This document shows positions 55,359 to 64,000 of a stretch of 64,000 nt of DNA, piece after piece (position 1 is the stretch's first letter; each line of letters opens with the position of its first letter). The notes beneath the pieces were generated by a model. The model did not search any database. It saw only the letters and a list, made by a program, of their open reading frames with translations, and was not told the origin of the DNA. This DNA comes from Gemmatimonadota bacterium (lineage in GTDB: Bacteria > Gemmatimonadota > Gemmatimonadetes > Longimicrobiales > Gaopeijiaceae), in NCBI GenBank assembly GCA_028874995.1, contig JAPPGM010000128.1:1-64000 (forward strand). Direction: 5' to 3'. Made by a program: the position numbers and the translations under genes.

Positions 55359-57304
55359 GCATGGCCATCCGCCGTGGGTCGCCACCGGCCCCCGGCCTCG
55401 CGCTCATCGTCCTGCTGACGGTGGCGCTTGGCGCGTCCGGCGACCCTCATCCGAACCAGGCAACCCTCGCTCCCGGCGAACTCCACTTCACCCCGGAAGC
55501 CCCCGTTTCGGGCGAGCGGATCCTGGTGTCCTACGGGCCTCTCGCGACTCTTGCGGGCGAACCCCAACTGGTGCTGCGCGGCCACTTCCGAACGCCCGCC
55601 GACGAGAGGTACAACGGGCGTCTCCGCAACGAAAGGGTAGCCACCCTCGAACGTGACTCCGGCGGCACTTTCGCCGCGGGCTTCACACTCCCCGATTCGG
55701 CGGTCTATGCCGCGTTCGTGGTCGAGGACGTGGCGGGGCAGCGCCTCGATGCCGACGGCGGCAGACTCTTCGAACTCCTGGTTCACGCGGGCGACGGGAA
55801 ACCGCTCTATCACGCGCTGATCCAACGCGCCTACGACTTCGCGGGCCGGAACTGGATCACCGCCTACGAATCGAACCGACGGGCCATGGAGCTCTATCCC
55901 GATTCGCTGGCGGGCTGGAGCGAGCTTCGCTTCCACGAGAACGTAGCGCTCGGTTCCAGCGGTGCGGACACCCTGCTTGCGAGGCACCGGGAGAACTTCG
56001 CGGCCATTCACGGGCGCCATGCGGAGCAGGGACTTCTTCCACTGGAAACCATCGTTGCGATCGAGCGCTACGCCCGTGGCGTCGCCGATTCCGCCACGGC
56101 CGCATTCTGGACGCAACGGAGTAACGAGGCTGCGCTGACTTCTCCCGAGCAGAGCCGCGCGTTTTCCATGTATCGCGAATGGCTTGAGCACAGGGACGAA
56201 GCGGTGGTTCTGGCGGGGCTTGACGAACTGTGGCCCGAGGCGCGGGGCAAGGGGACGCAAGTCGCGGAGTTCGGTCTCTGGATCGCGGTTGAGGTGAAGG
56301 ACCTGGCGGCAGTGGACCTCTGTCCGGTGCGGATACTCTCCGAAGGCAGGCGAGGAGAGTTGTACGTCGCCCGGATCATCTCGGCCCTTCCCGAGCGCCG
56401 TGAGCTGTACGAACGGCTGACACGAGAGCAGTATGGCAAGCTCGTAGTGGAGCAGATGTCAACGCCCGTGCCGGACTTGGGTGAGCTCGTCGGGAATCAC
56501 GGCCGCCCGCTTGGCCGGACGGTGACCGAATACGCCAGAACCCTGCGGCGACTGCGGGCGGAGGCCCTGAGCAGCTATGGCGAAATCCTTCGTGGTGTCG
56601 GCGATGAGGCGACCGCACTCGCCGCCATTGAGGAAGCCGCGGCCGGGTCGGTCAATCCACAGCTGTTCCGAAGCCTCGGTGACCTGAAGCTGGAACTGGG
56701 CGACACCGAGGGCGCGGCCCGTGACTACGCGGTGGCGGCCACCGACCCGAGTACATCCGAGGCGGAAAGCGACTCGCTGGCCGCGCTGGCCGGGTTGTCG
56801 CCGGACAGCCCCGAATGGGTGCGGCTGCTCGACGCGGCTGTGGACCGGATCATGCCGGAAGTACTGGGCGATACCGTCCGCTGGACACCCCAATCCACTC
56901 ATGTGAGCGACGCTGACGAGAATCGCTGGTCCCTCTCTCAGCTGATGCACGGTAGACCCGCGGTACTGGTGTTCTGGGCGCGAAGCTGCGGCCCCTGCAT
57001 CGAGGAGATTCCCGAAGTCGTGCGCCTCCGGGAACGCCTGGAGCCGGAGGGGATTGAGGTGCTTTCGATCACCGTCGACGATCTGCCCGGCCCCGGCATG
57101 GACGACTTCATCCGGAACAGAGTGGTCAGCTATCCCGTCTACTACGATCTGGCCCGCGAGGCGAGCAACGCGTTCGGGATCAGCGCCATACCCGCGAACT
57201 TCGTGCTGGACGTGACCGGGACCGTGCGCTTTGCGTTTTCGGAGATTGCCGAGGTCCCGCTCCAGGTGGAGGCGCTGCGCCGATTGAATGAGGCGGCCAG
57301 GTGA
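55355..57304 (+). CDS. TlpA-like redoxin with large N-terminal extension
   Basis: VLVFWARSCGPCIEEIPEVVRLRERLEPEGIEVLSITVDD thioredoxin-fold CGPC; ISAIPANFVLDVTGTVRF. Confidence 0.88.
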   Translation: MSMAIRRGSPPAPGLALIVLLTVALGASGDPHPNQATLAPGELHFTPEAPVSGERILVSYGPLATLAGEPQLVLRGHFRTPADERYNGRLRNERVATLERDSGGTFAAGFTLPDSAVYAAFVVEDVAGQRLDADGGRLFELLVHAGDGKPLYHALIQRAYDFAGRNWITAYESNRRAMELYPDSLAGWSELRFHENVALGSSGADTLLARHRENFAAIHGRHAEQGLLPLETIVAIERYARGVADSATAAFWTQRSNEAALTSPEQSRAFSMYREWLEHRDEAVVLAGLDELWPEARGKGTQVAEFGLWIAVEVKDLAAVDLCPVRILSEGRRGELYVARIISALPERRELYERLTREQYGKLVVEQMSTPVPDLGELVGNHGRPLGRTVTEYARTLRRLRAEALSSYGEILRGVGDEATALAAIEEAAAGSVNPQLFRSLGDLKLELGDTEGAARDYAVAATDPSTSEAESDSLAALAGLSPDSPEWVRLLDAAVDRIMPEVLGDTVRWTPQSTHVSDADENRWSLSQLMHGRPAVLVFWARSCGPCIEEIPEVVRLRERLEPEGIEVLSITVDDLPGPGMDDFIRNRVVSYPVYYDLAREASNAFGISAIPANFVLDVTGTVRFAFSEIAEVPLQVEALRRLNEAAR

Positions 57305-58374
57305 TGGATCGATCCGTGAAGCAGCGGGGCGGACTTGCCCTGGTAGTGCTCGTCCTCTCGGCGTGCGAAGTGCCCGAAGTCAACGCGCCGACCGGCGGCC
57401 CTTTCATCGGCGACTGGACGGAGACGGTGCGGATCGGCCAGCTCGAAGCGCCCGAGGAGGAGGTGTTCGGGCGCATTCCGGCGGTGGCGCTCTTCGAACG
57501 AGGTGGCCTGGCCGTCCTCGACGCTCAGGCGGGACGCGCTGTCGGCTTTGGCGACCGGGGCAGTCACGCCTTCACGCTTGGACGCAGGGGGCAGGGCCCC
57601 GGCGAATTCGTCGACCCGTCCGCACTCTTCCGGATCTCCGACGACACGCTCGCTTTCCTGAACCGCAGCGCGCGAACACTGCAGCTGTTCGCCCGGAAGG
57701 CGGGCAACCCCTTCGCCGAGATCGGACGCTACGAACTGCCGTTCTGGCCGTCGGGCGGGTGTTCGATGTGGGGGAGGATCTTCATCCTTGGTGGCTTCGA
57801 GGATCGGGCCGTGCACGAGGTCGGCGCGGAAGGCGTGATCGTGAACTCCTTCCCGGCGAGCGACTACGCGGGCGAGGTGGCCGAAGGTGCTCCCGAGGCG
57901 ATCGCCTGGGACCTCCGCGACCAGGCCCAGAGCGGTCTTCTGGTCTGCTCGGAGGTATCGGGACATGTGATTCACACTCCCTACCGGCTGGGGTGGGCGC
58001 GTGCCTACACCGCCGGGGGCGACCTTGCCTGGCATGCGTTTGTTCCCGACTTCGTGAAGGAAAGGGTCGTTCCGGCAACGGGCGGCGGTGCCGTCAAGTA
58101 CGAATTCGACCCCGACTTCAACTACAGTCATTCCGTGGTGGGAGCCGCGGTTGTGGCGGATAGTCATGTCGCGCTTTCAATGTCTGTGGCGGTACCTCGT
58201 GGCCAGGAGCCGGAGGTGGAAGGCCTGCTCGCGCTCATCGATCTCGCCACGGGCGAGCAGACGCGGCGTGACGAGTTTGCAGGAGTGGTCAAGGCGGGTC
58301 GTGGAGATCGGGTCGCTGTAGAGTACCGGGAGCCGTTTCCCAAGGTGGTGATCCTGGAAAGGCGGGAATCATGA
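57301..58374 (+). CDS. 6-bladed beta-propeller-like lipoprotein
   Basis: LALVVLVLSACEVPEVN lipobox; GFGDRGSHAFTLGRRGQGPGEFVDPSALF. Confidence 0.72.
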   Translation: MMDRSVKQRGGLALVVLVLSACEVPEVNAPTGGPFIGDWTETVRIGQLEAPEEEVFGRIPAVALFERGGLAVLDAQAGRAVGFGDRGSHAFTLGRRGQGPGEFVDPSALFRISDDTLAFLNRSARTLQLFARKAGNPFAEIGRYELPFWPSGGCSMWGRIFILGGFEDRAVHEVGAEGVIVNSFPASDYAGEVAEGAPEAIAWDLRDQAQSGLLVCSEVSGHVIHTPYRLGWARAYTAGGDLAWHAFVPDFVKERVVPATGGGAVKYEFDPDFNYSHSVVGAAVVADSHVALSMSVAVPRGQEPEVEGLLALIDLATGEQTRRDEFAGVVKAGRGDRVAVEYREPFPKVVILERRES

Positions 58375-58422
58375 GGGTGCGCCGGAGAGGGCGTGTCGGA
58401 TTCAACGATTGCGAGGAATACG

Positions 58423-59946
58423 ATGATTGAGGTCCTGGAAGGGATTGGTGCAGCCAGCCTTGCGCCCTTTTGGGTCCCGGTTGCGGTTTGGACGGGGCTC
58501 GCGGTGGCCGTTGCGCTGGCGCTGAAGGTGGCCCGGGGGCTTCACCCCGCTGGAGGATACAGGGTTCGGCAGGGGATCCTGTTCGCCCTGCCGGTGTCCT
58601 TCCTCGCCGCCCCATGGGTGCCTGCCTTGAGCTTGCGTGGGTCATCGCTACCCGCATCCTCGTCGGCAGCGCGCGACCTGCCCATGCCAACGGTGTCGGC
58701 GACACTTCCCTCGGACACCCCGATTCCTGGAGCGAACGGCGCACCGGTTCCAGACGGGACGGGTGCCGAGGTGGGGATTGTCGTAGCGCTTCTGGGGGCG
58801 GCAACCTTCGTCGTCATCGTGGTCGCGGTCGTTCGGCTCGCGATGCTCGCGGCTGATCTGCACCGTCTCCGCAAGCTCCGCTCCGCTGCGCCGCGAGTTG
58901 TTGATCCTGCGGCGAACGCGTTGTTGTACGAGGTCGCGGGGCGGTTGGGAGTTCGGCGGCCTGTCGAGCTGCTGGAAGGCCCGCTGGACAGCGCCCCCCT
59001 GACCTACGGCGCGCGGCGACCGGTCGTCGTCGTCCCGCCGGTGCTCCTCGATTCACGGGATTCGCTCAGAACCGTACTCGTGCACGAACTCATCCACGTG
59101 CGCCGGGGCGACTGTGTCTGGGCCTTGCTCGAATGCCTCACGTCGGCGGTCTTCGCCTTCCACCCTCTGGTTCATCGGCTCCAGCGGGGGATCGAGCGGA
59201 GTCGCGAGACCTCGTGCGACGCGGAGGTGATGGCCGCGGGCATTGTACGCCCCAGCCGGTACGCTGACCTGCTGGCTCACACCCACGCACCGACACAATT
59301 CCCCTTGCCGGCCGTGGCGGCGAGCATGTCGGCGCGGTCCCTCACACTCAAGGAAAGGTTGGAAACCATGAAGAACTTCGCAGACAAGGACTTGACGTCG
59401 CGGCAGCGGGTCGGCATTGCACTCGGTGCCGGCATCGTGTGTCTGATGATCACGCTGGCTGGCGCCTGTGTGAACTGGACCAAGGAGGAGAATACCGTCC
59501 GGACAGAGGTGTCGGAGGAAGGCAAGACTCAGATCAGGGAATACGTGGAAGGCCTCGAAGCCGATCGTAGTCAGGGGCCCCGCTATACCATGCCTTTGTT
59601 GAACGACGAGTCGATCAGCTACTACTACAACGCCACCGAGGAGGACGTGCTTCAGGAACTGGCACGGCTGGACGCGCAGATCCAATACCTGCAGGAGCAG
59701 ATTGACGAGACGAATGCCACTTTGGACCGACTCGGTGAAAAGGCAGGGGAAGTCGTGGTCGGAACGGAGGAGTACTTGACCTATGTAGGAGAGTTGGCGC
59801 GCTTGCACGAAAGAGGCGGTTTACTGAGGTCGATGCGCACAGAACGCGTGAGGATGTCAGAGATCGTCAAGCTGGAATACGAGACGCAGAAGCGAATGGG
59901 AGACGGTCCAAGGCCACGTAATCCGCCCACCGCTGACATTTTCTGA
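58423..59946 (+). CDS. Second M56-family (BlaR1-like) membrane metallopeptidase
   Basis: TVLVHELIHVRRGDCVWALLECLTSAVFAFHPLVHRLQRGIERSRETSCDAEVM; strongly similar along its length to 53913-55358. Confidence 0.92.
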   Translation: MIEVLEGIGAASLAPFWVPVAVWTGLAVAVALALKVARGLHPAGGYRVRQGILFALPVSFLAAPWVPALSLRGSSLPASSSAARDLPMPTVSATLPSDTPIPGANGAPVPDGTGAEVGIVVALLGAATFVVIVVAVVRLAMLAADLHRLRKLRSAAPRVVDPAANALLYEVAGRLGVRRPVELLEGPLDSAPLTYGARRPVVVVPPVLLDSRDSLRTVLVHELIHVRRGDCVWALLECLTSAVFAFHPLVHRLQRGIERSRETSCDAEVMAAGIVRPSRYADLLAHTHAPTQFPLPAVAASMSARSLTLKERLETMKNFADKDLTSRQRVGIALGAGIVCLMITLAGACVNWTKEENTVRTEVSEEGKTQIREYVEGLEADRSQGPRYTMPLLNDESISYYYNATEEDVLQELARLDAQIQYLQEQIDETNATLDRLGEKAGEVVVGTEEYLTYVGELARLHERGGLLRSMRTERVRMSEIVKLEYETQKRMGDGPRPRNPPTADIF

Positions 59947-61087
59947 TAGCGGCTCGTCCCGGTCGGGGCCCTCCCTCCCACGGATGCCCCCCACTCAACT
60001 CCACCCCCCCCGCCTCAAACAGCAACTCCACCAACCTCTGCCACGACCGCCACCTGGTAGTCCGCCCATACGCCGACTTGGTCTTGTGCGCGATCACCAG
60101 ATCCAGCGCCGGAAACACACTGATCCACTGCCCCACCGCCCCCCTCCCCGTGTAGGCCCCCTCAAACGGTCCGCTCACACGCGGTCCGTCGAAGACCCAC
60201 CACATGTACCCGTACCCGAAGTAGCCCTCGCGCCGACCCGGCGGGTTCATCTCCTCGAGCGGGGTGACGACGCTGACAATGCGCCGCGCCCACTCCCGTG
60301 AGATCACCTGCTCGCCGTTCCACGCGCCCTCGTTGAGCATGAGGTGGCCGATGCGCGCCATGTCGCGGGTGGAGAGCCAGAAGTGGTAAGCCGGATTGCG
60401 CGAAATGCTCAGGTTGCCGGTCTTGCGCTGCGCGGAGCGGTCCCAATCCTCGAAGTCCAGGGGAATGGCCAGCTGTGCCTGCGCCTCGTTGTAGATGTCC
60501 CGTCCGGTGAGTTGCTCGAAGACGGCCCCGGCGGCGTTGAAGTCCCAGTTGCTGTAGAGCATGTAAGTGCCGGGCTGCCGGGAGCCGCGCGGGGGGGCAT
60601 CGGCCAGGTTGTCGCCGCTGTTGGAGGCGGGGTGGTAGACGCCTGAACGGGCGGTGATCAGGTGGTCGACCGTGGCTTGGCGCTCGATCGGGAGAAGGCC
60701 GCCAATGTCGTCGACACCGAGGCTTTCCAGCGTGGCATCCAGGTCGATGACGGCGTTCTCGACCCACGGGCCGTACAGGATCGCCAGGATGCTCTTGCGC
60801 ACCGACGCGAGGTACGAGAGCTCCTGGGTGTCGCCGAAGGTGAAGACGACGCGGCCCTTGTGCGCGACCAACACGCCGGTCGAGTTGGCGCTGTCGCGCA
60901 GGAACGCGGCGGTTCGCTGGAGCAGGTCGGGATCCCAGCCGTATTCGGCGAGGTCGGCGCGGCGGACCACTTCCCAGGTGTCGCCTGGAAAGACGCAATC
61001 GTCGCATTGGGCGGCGAGCGGTGTGAGGGGCGCGAACGCCAGACTGATCGAGAGGGCGCTGACAGGGCCAAAGATCCGGAACATCAT
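59867..61087 (-). CDS. Serine hydrolase (beta-lactamase-related / class C-like)
   Basis: MMFRIFGPVSALSISLAFAPLTPLAAQ signal; LASVRKSILAILYG SxxK; LITARSGVYHPAS; start trimmed to 61087. Confidence 0.88.
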   Translation of the reverse strand: MMFRIFGPVSALSISLAFAPLTPLAAQCDDCVFPGDTWEVVRRADLAEYGWDPDLLQRTAAFLRDSANSTGVLVAHKGRVVFTFGDTQELSYLASVRKSILAILYGPWVENAVIDLDATLESLGVDDIGGLLPIERQATVDHLITARSGVYHPASNSGDNLADAPPRGSRQPGTYMLYSNWDFNAAGAVFEQLTGRDIYNEAQAQLAIPLDFEDWDRSAQRKTGNLSISRNPAYHFWLSTRDMARIGHLMLNEGAWNGEQVISREWARRIVSVVTPLEEMNPPGRREGYFGYGYMWWVFDGPRVSGPFEGAYTGRGAVGQWISVFPALDLVIAHKTKSAYGRTTRWRSWQRLVELLFEAGGVELSGGHPWEGGPRPGRAAIRKCQRWADYVALDRLPFASASRIPA

Positions 61088-63228
61088 CGGACCACCTCCC
61101 CCCCCACCCCCAGCTGCCCCATGTGAAACGCCAGTTCCATCGCCGCGTTCCTCACGCTGCGGCTGAACGTCCGCCCCCCCGCGTGCCCCGCCCGGGGATC
61201 GTAGTCCAGGATCACCGGCAGCCCCGACGCGGTTGCCGCCTGCATCCGCGCCGCCATCTTCCTTGCCTGCAGCGGCGGTACCCGCGTGTCCAGGTCCCCC
61301 TGCATGATGATCATGGCCGGGTAGTCCACCCCGTCGCGCACATTCTGGTACGGCGAGAACGTCCGCAGCACCTCGAACTCCTCCTTCACCGCCGCGTTCC
61401 CGTACTCCAGCAGCGCGGGGATGTTGTTGGTCTCGGTGAACTGGTAGAAGCGCACCATGTCCAGATCCGGGACACCGCAATAGACGGAGCGGTAGAGATC
61501 CGGGCGCCTGGTCATCGCGCTGGCGACGAGGAGCCCGCCGTTGCTGCCACCCCGGATCGCGAGGCGGTCGGGGTTGGTGTAGCCGGCCTCGATGAGCCAC
61601 TCCGCGGCGGCGACGAAGTCGTCGAAGACGTTGGGCTTGTTCTCCAGCATGCCGTCGCGGTGCCAGTCCTCACCGAACTCGCCGCCGCCGCGCAGCGTCG
61701 CGATGGCGTAGACGCCGCCCCGTTCCATCCACACCGCGGCCCGCGCATCGAAGCGGGGCAGGAGGTTCACGTTGAAGCCGCCGTAGCCGTAGAGCAGCGT
61801 GGGCGTGTCGCCGTCCGGTTCGTATCCCTTGCGGTGGGCGACGTAGAGGGGACCGCGGGTGCCGTCGGCCGAAGTGTACCAGTGCTGGCTGACCTCGTAG
61901 GCTTCGCTGTCGAAGGGGACGGCTGACGGCAGCCACTCGGTGGTCTCCATCGTCTCGAGGTCGATTTCGAGGATGTGGGACGGGGTGATCAGCGAATTCA
62001 GGGTGAGAAGCGCGGTCCCGTCTTGCCACGAGCGCAGGCTGGCGACGGTGTGTTCGGGGATCGGGATCTCGTCGATCCGGGTGCCGTCCATCTCGAAACG
62101 TACGATACGGCTGCTCACGTTGTGCAGGTAGTCGGCGTAGATCTTCTCGTCGATGATCTGGTAGCCGGTCAGGAGGTCGTCGGCTTCGGGGAGCACGACG
62201 CGCCAGTTGGCGGGTTCGGGGTCGGGGCTGGCGGGGTTCACCGCGACGATCCGGTTCCTCGGCGCGTCGAGGTTCGTGAGCAGCCAGAGTTCGTCCTCCA
62301 CGAATCGGGTGCGGAAGCGGGCCGGGGCGCCGACGATCAGCGGCCGCGGCTCGCCGCCGGCTTGCGCATCCTGCAGGTAGACATCGACGCGAGCCCAGCC
62401 GTGCTGCACGGTGTAGACCGTGTAGCGCCCGTCGCCTCCCCGTGAGAACCCCACGAACTTCTCCGGCCCGTGCCCCTCGCCGAACAACTCCACGTCCTCC
62501 TCGATATCGGTCCCCAGCATGTGGAGCCGCACCCGCCCCCCGATCTCGCGCGAACGGCTCACGTAGTAGAACCCCGTCCCGTCGTCGTTGAACGAGATCC
62601 CGCCGTAGAGGAAGTTCGGCAGCCGGTCGGGCAGGTCCTCGCCCGTTGTGAGGTCGCGGACCCGGATCGAGACCTCGTCCTGCCCACCGTCCCGAATCGC
62701 GTACAGCATGAGGTTGCCGTCCGGGGAGAAGTCGCGGATGCCCACGCTGGTGGTGCCGTCGGGGTGGATGTCCAGGGGGTCGAGCACCATCTCGAAATCG
62801 CCTTCCGGGTCTATCGGCGCGTACTCACGCTCCTCGGGCGCGGGACGCCGGTAGATCGCGCCCACCTCGCGGCCCGGCGGCCGAAACGAGAAGTACTCGT
62901 AGTCACCCGCACGGCGGGGGAACAGCGCCCCGGGAGCGTCCATCAACTCGCGCAGGCGGGCCTCCAGTTCAGCACGCAGCGCGGTGTCGCCCACGATGAG
63001 CTCGGCGTAGGCGTTCTGCTCGTCGATCCAGGCGCGCGTTGCGGGGCTGTCCTGGTCCTCGAGCCAGCGGTAGTCGTCGACGAACTCGACGCCGTGAATG
63101 GTGTCGACGACCGGGTGGCGGGCGGTGTCGGGTGGGGGTGGAAAGGGGCCGCGGCAGGCCGCCGTCAGGACGGCGACGGCGAGCGTTGCGACCGCGAGGG
63201 GAATCGGACGGGGGATCGGGGGCCTCAT
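61084..63228 (-). CDS. Prolyl oligopeptidase (S9A family)
   Basis: VEFVDDYRWLEDQDSPATRAWIDEQNAYAE; RLAIRGGSNGGLLVASAMTRRPDLYRSVYCGVPDLDMVRF; start trimmed to 63228. Confidence 0.95.
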   Translation of the reverse strand: MRPPIPRPIPLAVATLAVAVLTAACRGPFPPPPDTARHPVVDTIHGVEFVDDYRWLEDQDSPATRAWIDEQNAYAELIVGDTALRAELEARLRELMDAPGALFPRRAGDYEYFSFRPPGREVGAIYRRPAPEEREYAPIDPEGDFEMVLDPLDIHPDGTTSVGIRDFSPDGNLMLYAIRDGGQDEVSIRVRDLTTGEDLPDRLPNFLYGGISFNDDGTGFYYVSRSREIGGRVRLHMLGTDIEEDVELFGEGHGPEKFVGFSRGGDGRYTVYTVQHGWARVDVYLQDAQAGGEPRPLIVGAPARFRTRFVEDELWLLTNLDAPRNRIVAVNPASPDPEPANWRVVLPEADDLLTGYQIIDEKIYADYLHNVSSRIVRFEMDGTRIDEIPIPEHTVASLRSWQDGTALLTLNSLITPSHILEIDLETMETTEWLPSAVPFDSEAYEVSQHWYTSADGTRGPLYVAHRKGYEPDGDTPTLLYGYGGFNVNLLPRFDARAAVWMERGGVYAIATLRGGGEFGEDWHRDGMLENKPNVFDDFVAAAEWLIEAGYTNPDRLAIRGGSNGGLLVASAMTRRPDLYRSVYCGVPDLDMVRFYQFTETNNIPALLEYGNAAVKEEFEVLRTFSPYQNVRDGVDYPAMIIMQGDLDTRVPPLQARKMAARMQAATASGLPVILDYDPRAGHAGGRTFSRSVRNAAMELAFHMGQLGVGGEVVR

Positions 63229-63533
63229 GATTTGACTCCGGCTGGTGGCGCCTTGCGATTGGGGGTCGCGGTGGCGGGCATCGGGAAAGTGGTTCGGCCC
63301 ACCGACTTGCCGCAAGCAGCGCACGATTTCCCTTGAACCATGGATGACGACAGTCCCGTCCGACCATGGAAACGCCCGATATCCGGCCCAAGAGTGGATC
63401 GGCGTAAACGGCAAGCGATCGCGACTCGCGGCCCCAGCCGGCCACGAACTCGCCACACAGAGATCCGCCCACCCTGGAGTCGACGTTGTCACGAAGACAC
63501 GATCAGTCCTACAAGCTCCTCTTTTCTCTCCCC

Positions 63534-64000
63534 ATGACCATCGAACAACTGATCCGCGGCTTCATCGGCGGCGACCTCGCTGGCGAACTCGACTTCAAGA
63601 GGATGGAGAGCCTCGCCACGGAAGGAACCACCGGACTGATTCGGTCGCAGGCCGACCTGCTGTGGAAGATCCACTTCCGGGGCAGCCCGCGATTCCTGCT
63701 GCTCCCGATCGAGTTTCAGTCGGTGGTCGACCGGTACATGCCCGTCCGGACCCTCCACTATGTTGCCGTCGCCTACCACGGTATGGTCAGCTCGCGGGAT
63801 CGCCGAAGAAAGCTGGCGCCCGACGGACGCCTGCCGCCGGTTCTGGCGGTCACCATCTACAACGGGTGCCCGCCATGGAACGCCCCGGACGACGTCTTCG
63901 ATCTGGTTGAGCCGGTCAAGGGCTGGCTGGCCGGGCGTCAGGTGCGTCTGCGCCAGCAGATCCTTGACCTGAGGGCGCTGGCGCGCGAACCTCTACCTGA
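63534..64000 (+). CDS. Rpn/YhgA-like PD-(D/E)XK nuclease family protein, 3' truncated by window end
   Basis: Hand translation MTIEQLIRGFIGGDLAGELDFKRMES...DLLWKIHFRGSPRFLLLPIEFQSVVDRYMPVRTLHYVAVAYHGMV...LPPVLAVTIYNGCPPWNAPDDVFDLVEP; absent from ORF track because no stop is present. Confidence 0.75.
   Translation, partial: MTIEQLIRGFIGGDLAGELDFKRMESLATEGTTGLIRSQADLLWKIHFRGSPRFLLLPIEFQSVVDRYMPVRTLHYVAVAYHGMVSSRDRRRKLAPDGRLPPVLAVTIYNGCPPWNAPDDVFDLVEPVKGWLAGRQVRLRQQILDLRALAREPLP

Noticed and set aside
59867-61600. Full-length 577-aa version of the serine hydrolase ORF
   Set aside because: N-terminal ~170 aa lie out of frame over the prolyl oligopeptidase gene; signal peptide begins at ATG 61087
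63245-63910. 221-aa ORF at the right end
   Set aside because: Different frame from the Rpn-like coding sequence and lacks any family signature
1-64000. tRNA, rRNA and CRISPR arrays
   Set aside because: No TpsiC-like/cloverleaf, rRNA core or regularly spaced direct repeats were recognised; a tRNAscan/CRISPR finder run would be decisive

Overview
High-GC bacterial chromosomal window. The content (SusC/SusD pair, many secreted peptidases, 6-bladed propeller lipoproteins, DUF5117-type metalloprotease) is Gemmatimonadota-like, but that taxon call is inference only. About 40 protein-coding genes are supported. No rRNA, tRNA, CRISPR array or complete insertion sequence was seen. Most of the window is ordinary chromosome: transporters, TonB receptors, peptidases and two-component regulators. 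Regions that stand out: (1) a four-gene cluster at 18256-25034 that reads as HerA-like ATPase, Mre11/SbcD, Rad50/SbcC (with CPVC zinc hook) and a NurA-like nuclease. This is the archaeal-type DNA end-resection set in a bacterial genome. The HerA-like P-loop is non-canonical, and two 18-bp dyads spaced 21 bp apart lie before mre11. (2) A BlaI regulator with two paralogous M56/BlaR1-like peptidases whose C-termini are coiled-coil-like rather than penicillin-binding, interleaved with a TlpA-like redoxin and a propeller lipoprotein. A BlaI-type promoter/operator also sits upstream of a second propeller gene about 2.8 kb away. (3) A lipoprotein / histidine kinase / NtrC-type regulator cassette followed by a -24/-12 (sigma-54) promoter driving a TPR gene. 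(4) An AbiEii-like nucleotidyltransferase two-gene cassette. (5) A truncated Rpn/YhgA-like nuclease at the right edge that the ORF track missed. The first ~100 bp contain a poly-G tract that is probably an artefact. All calls come from reading the translations and DNA by eye; no searches were run.
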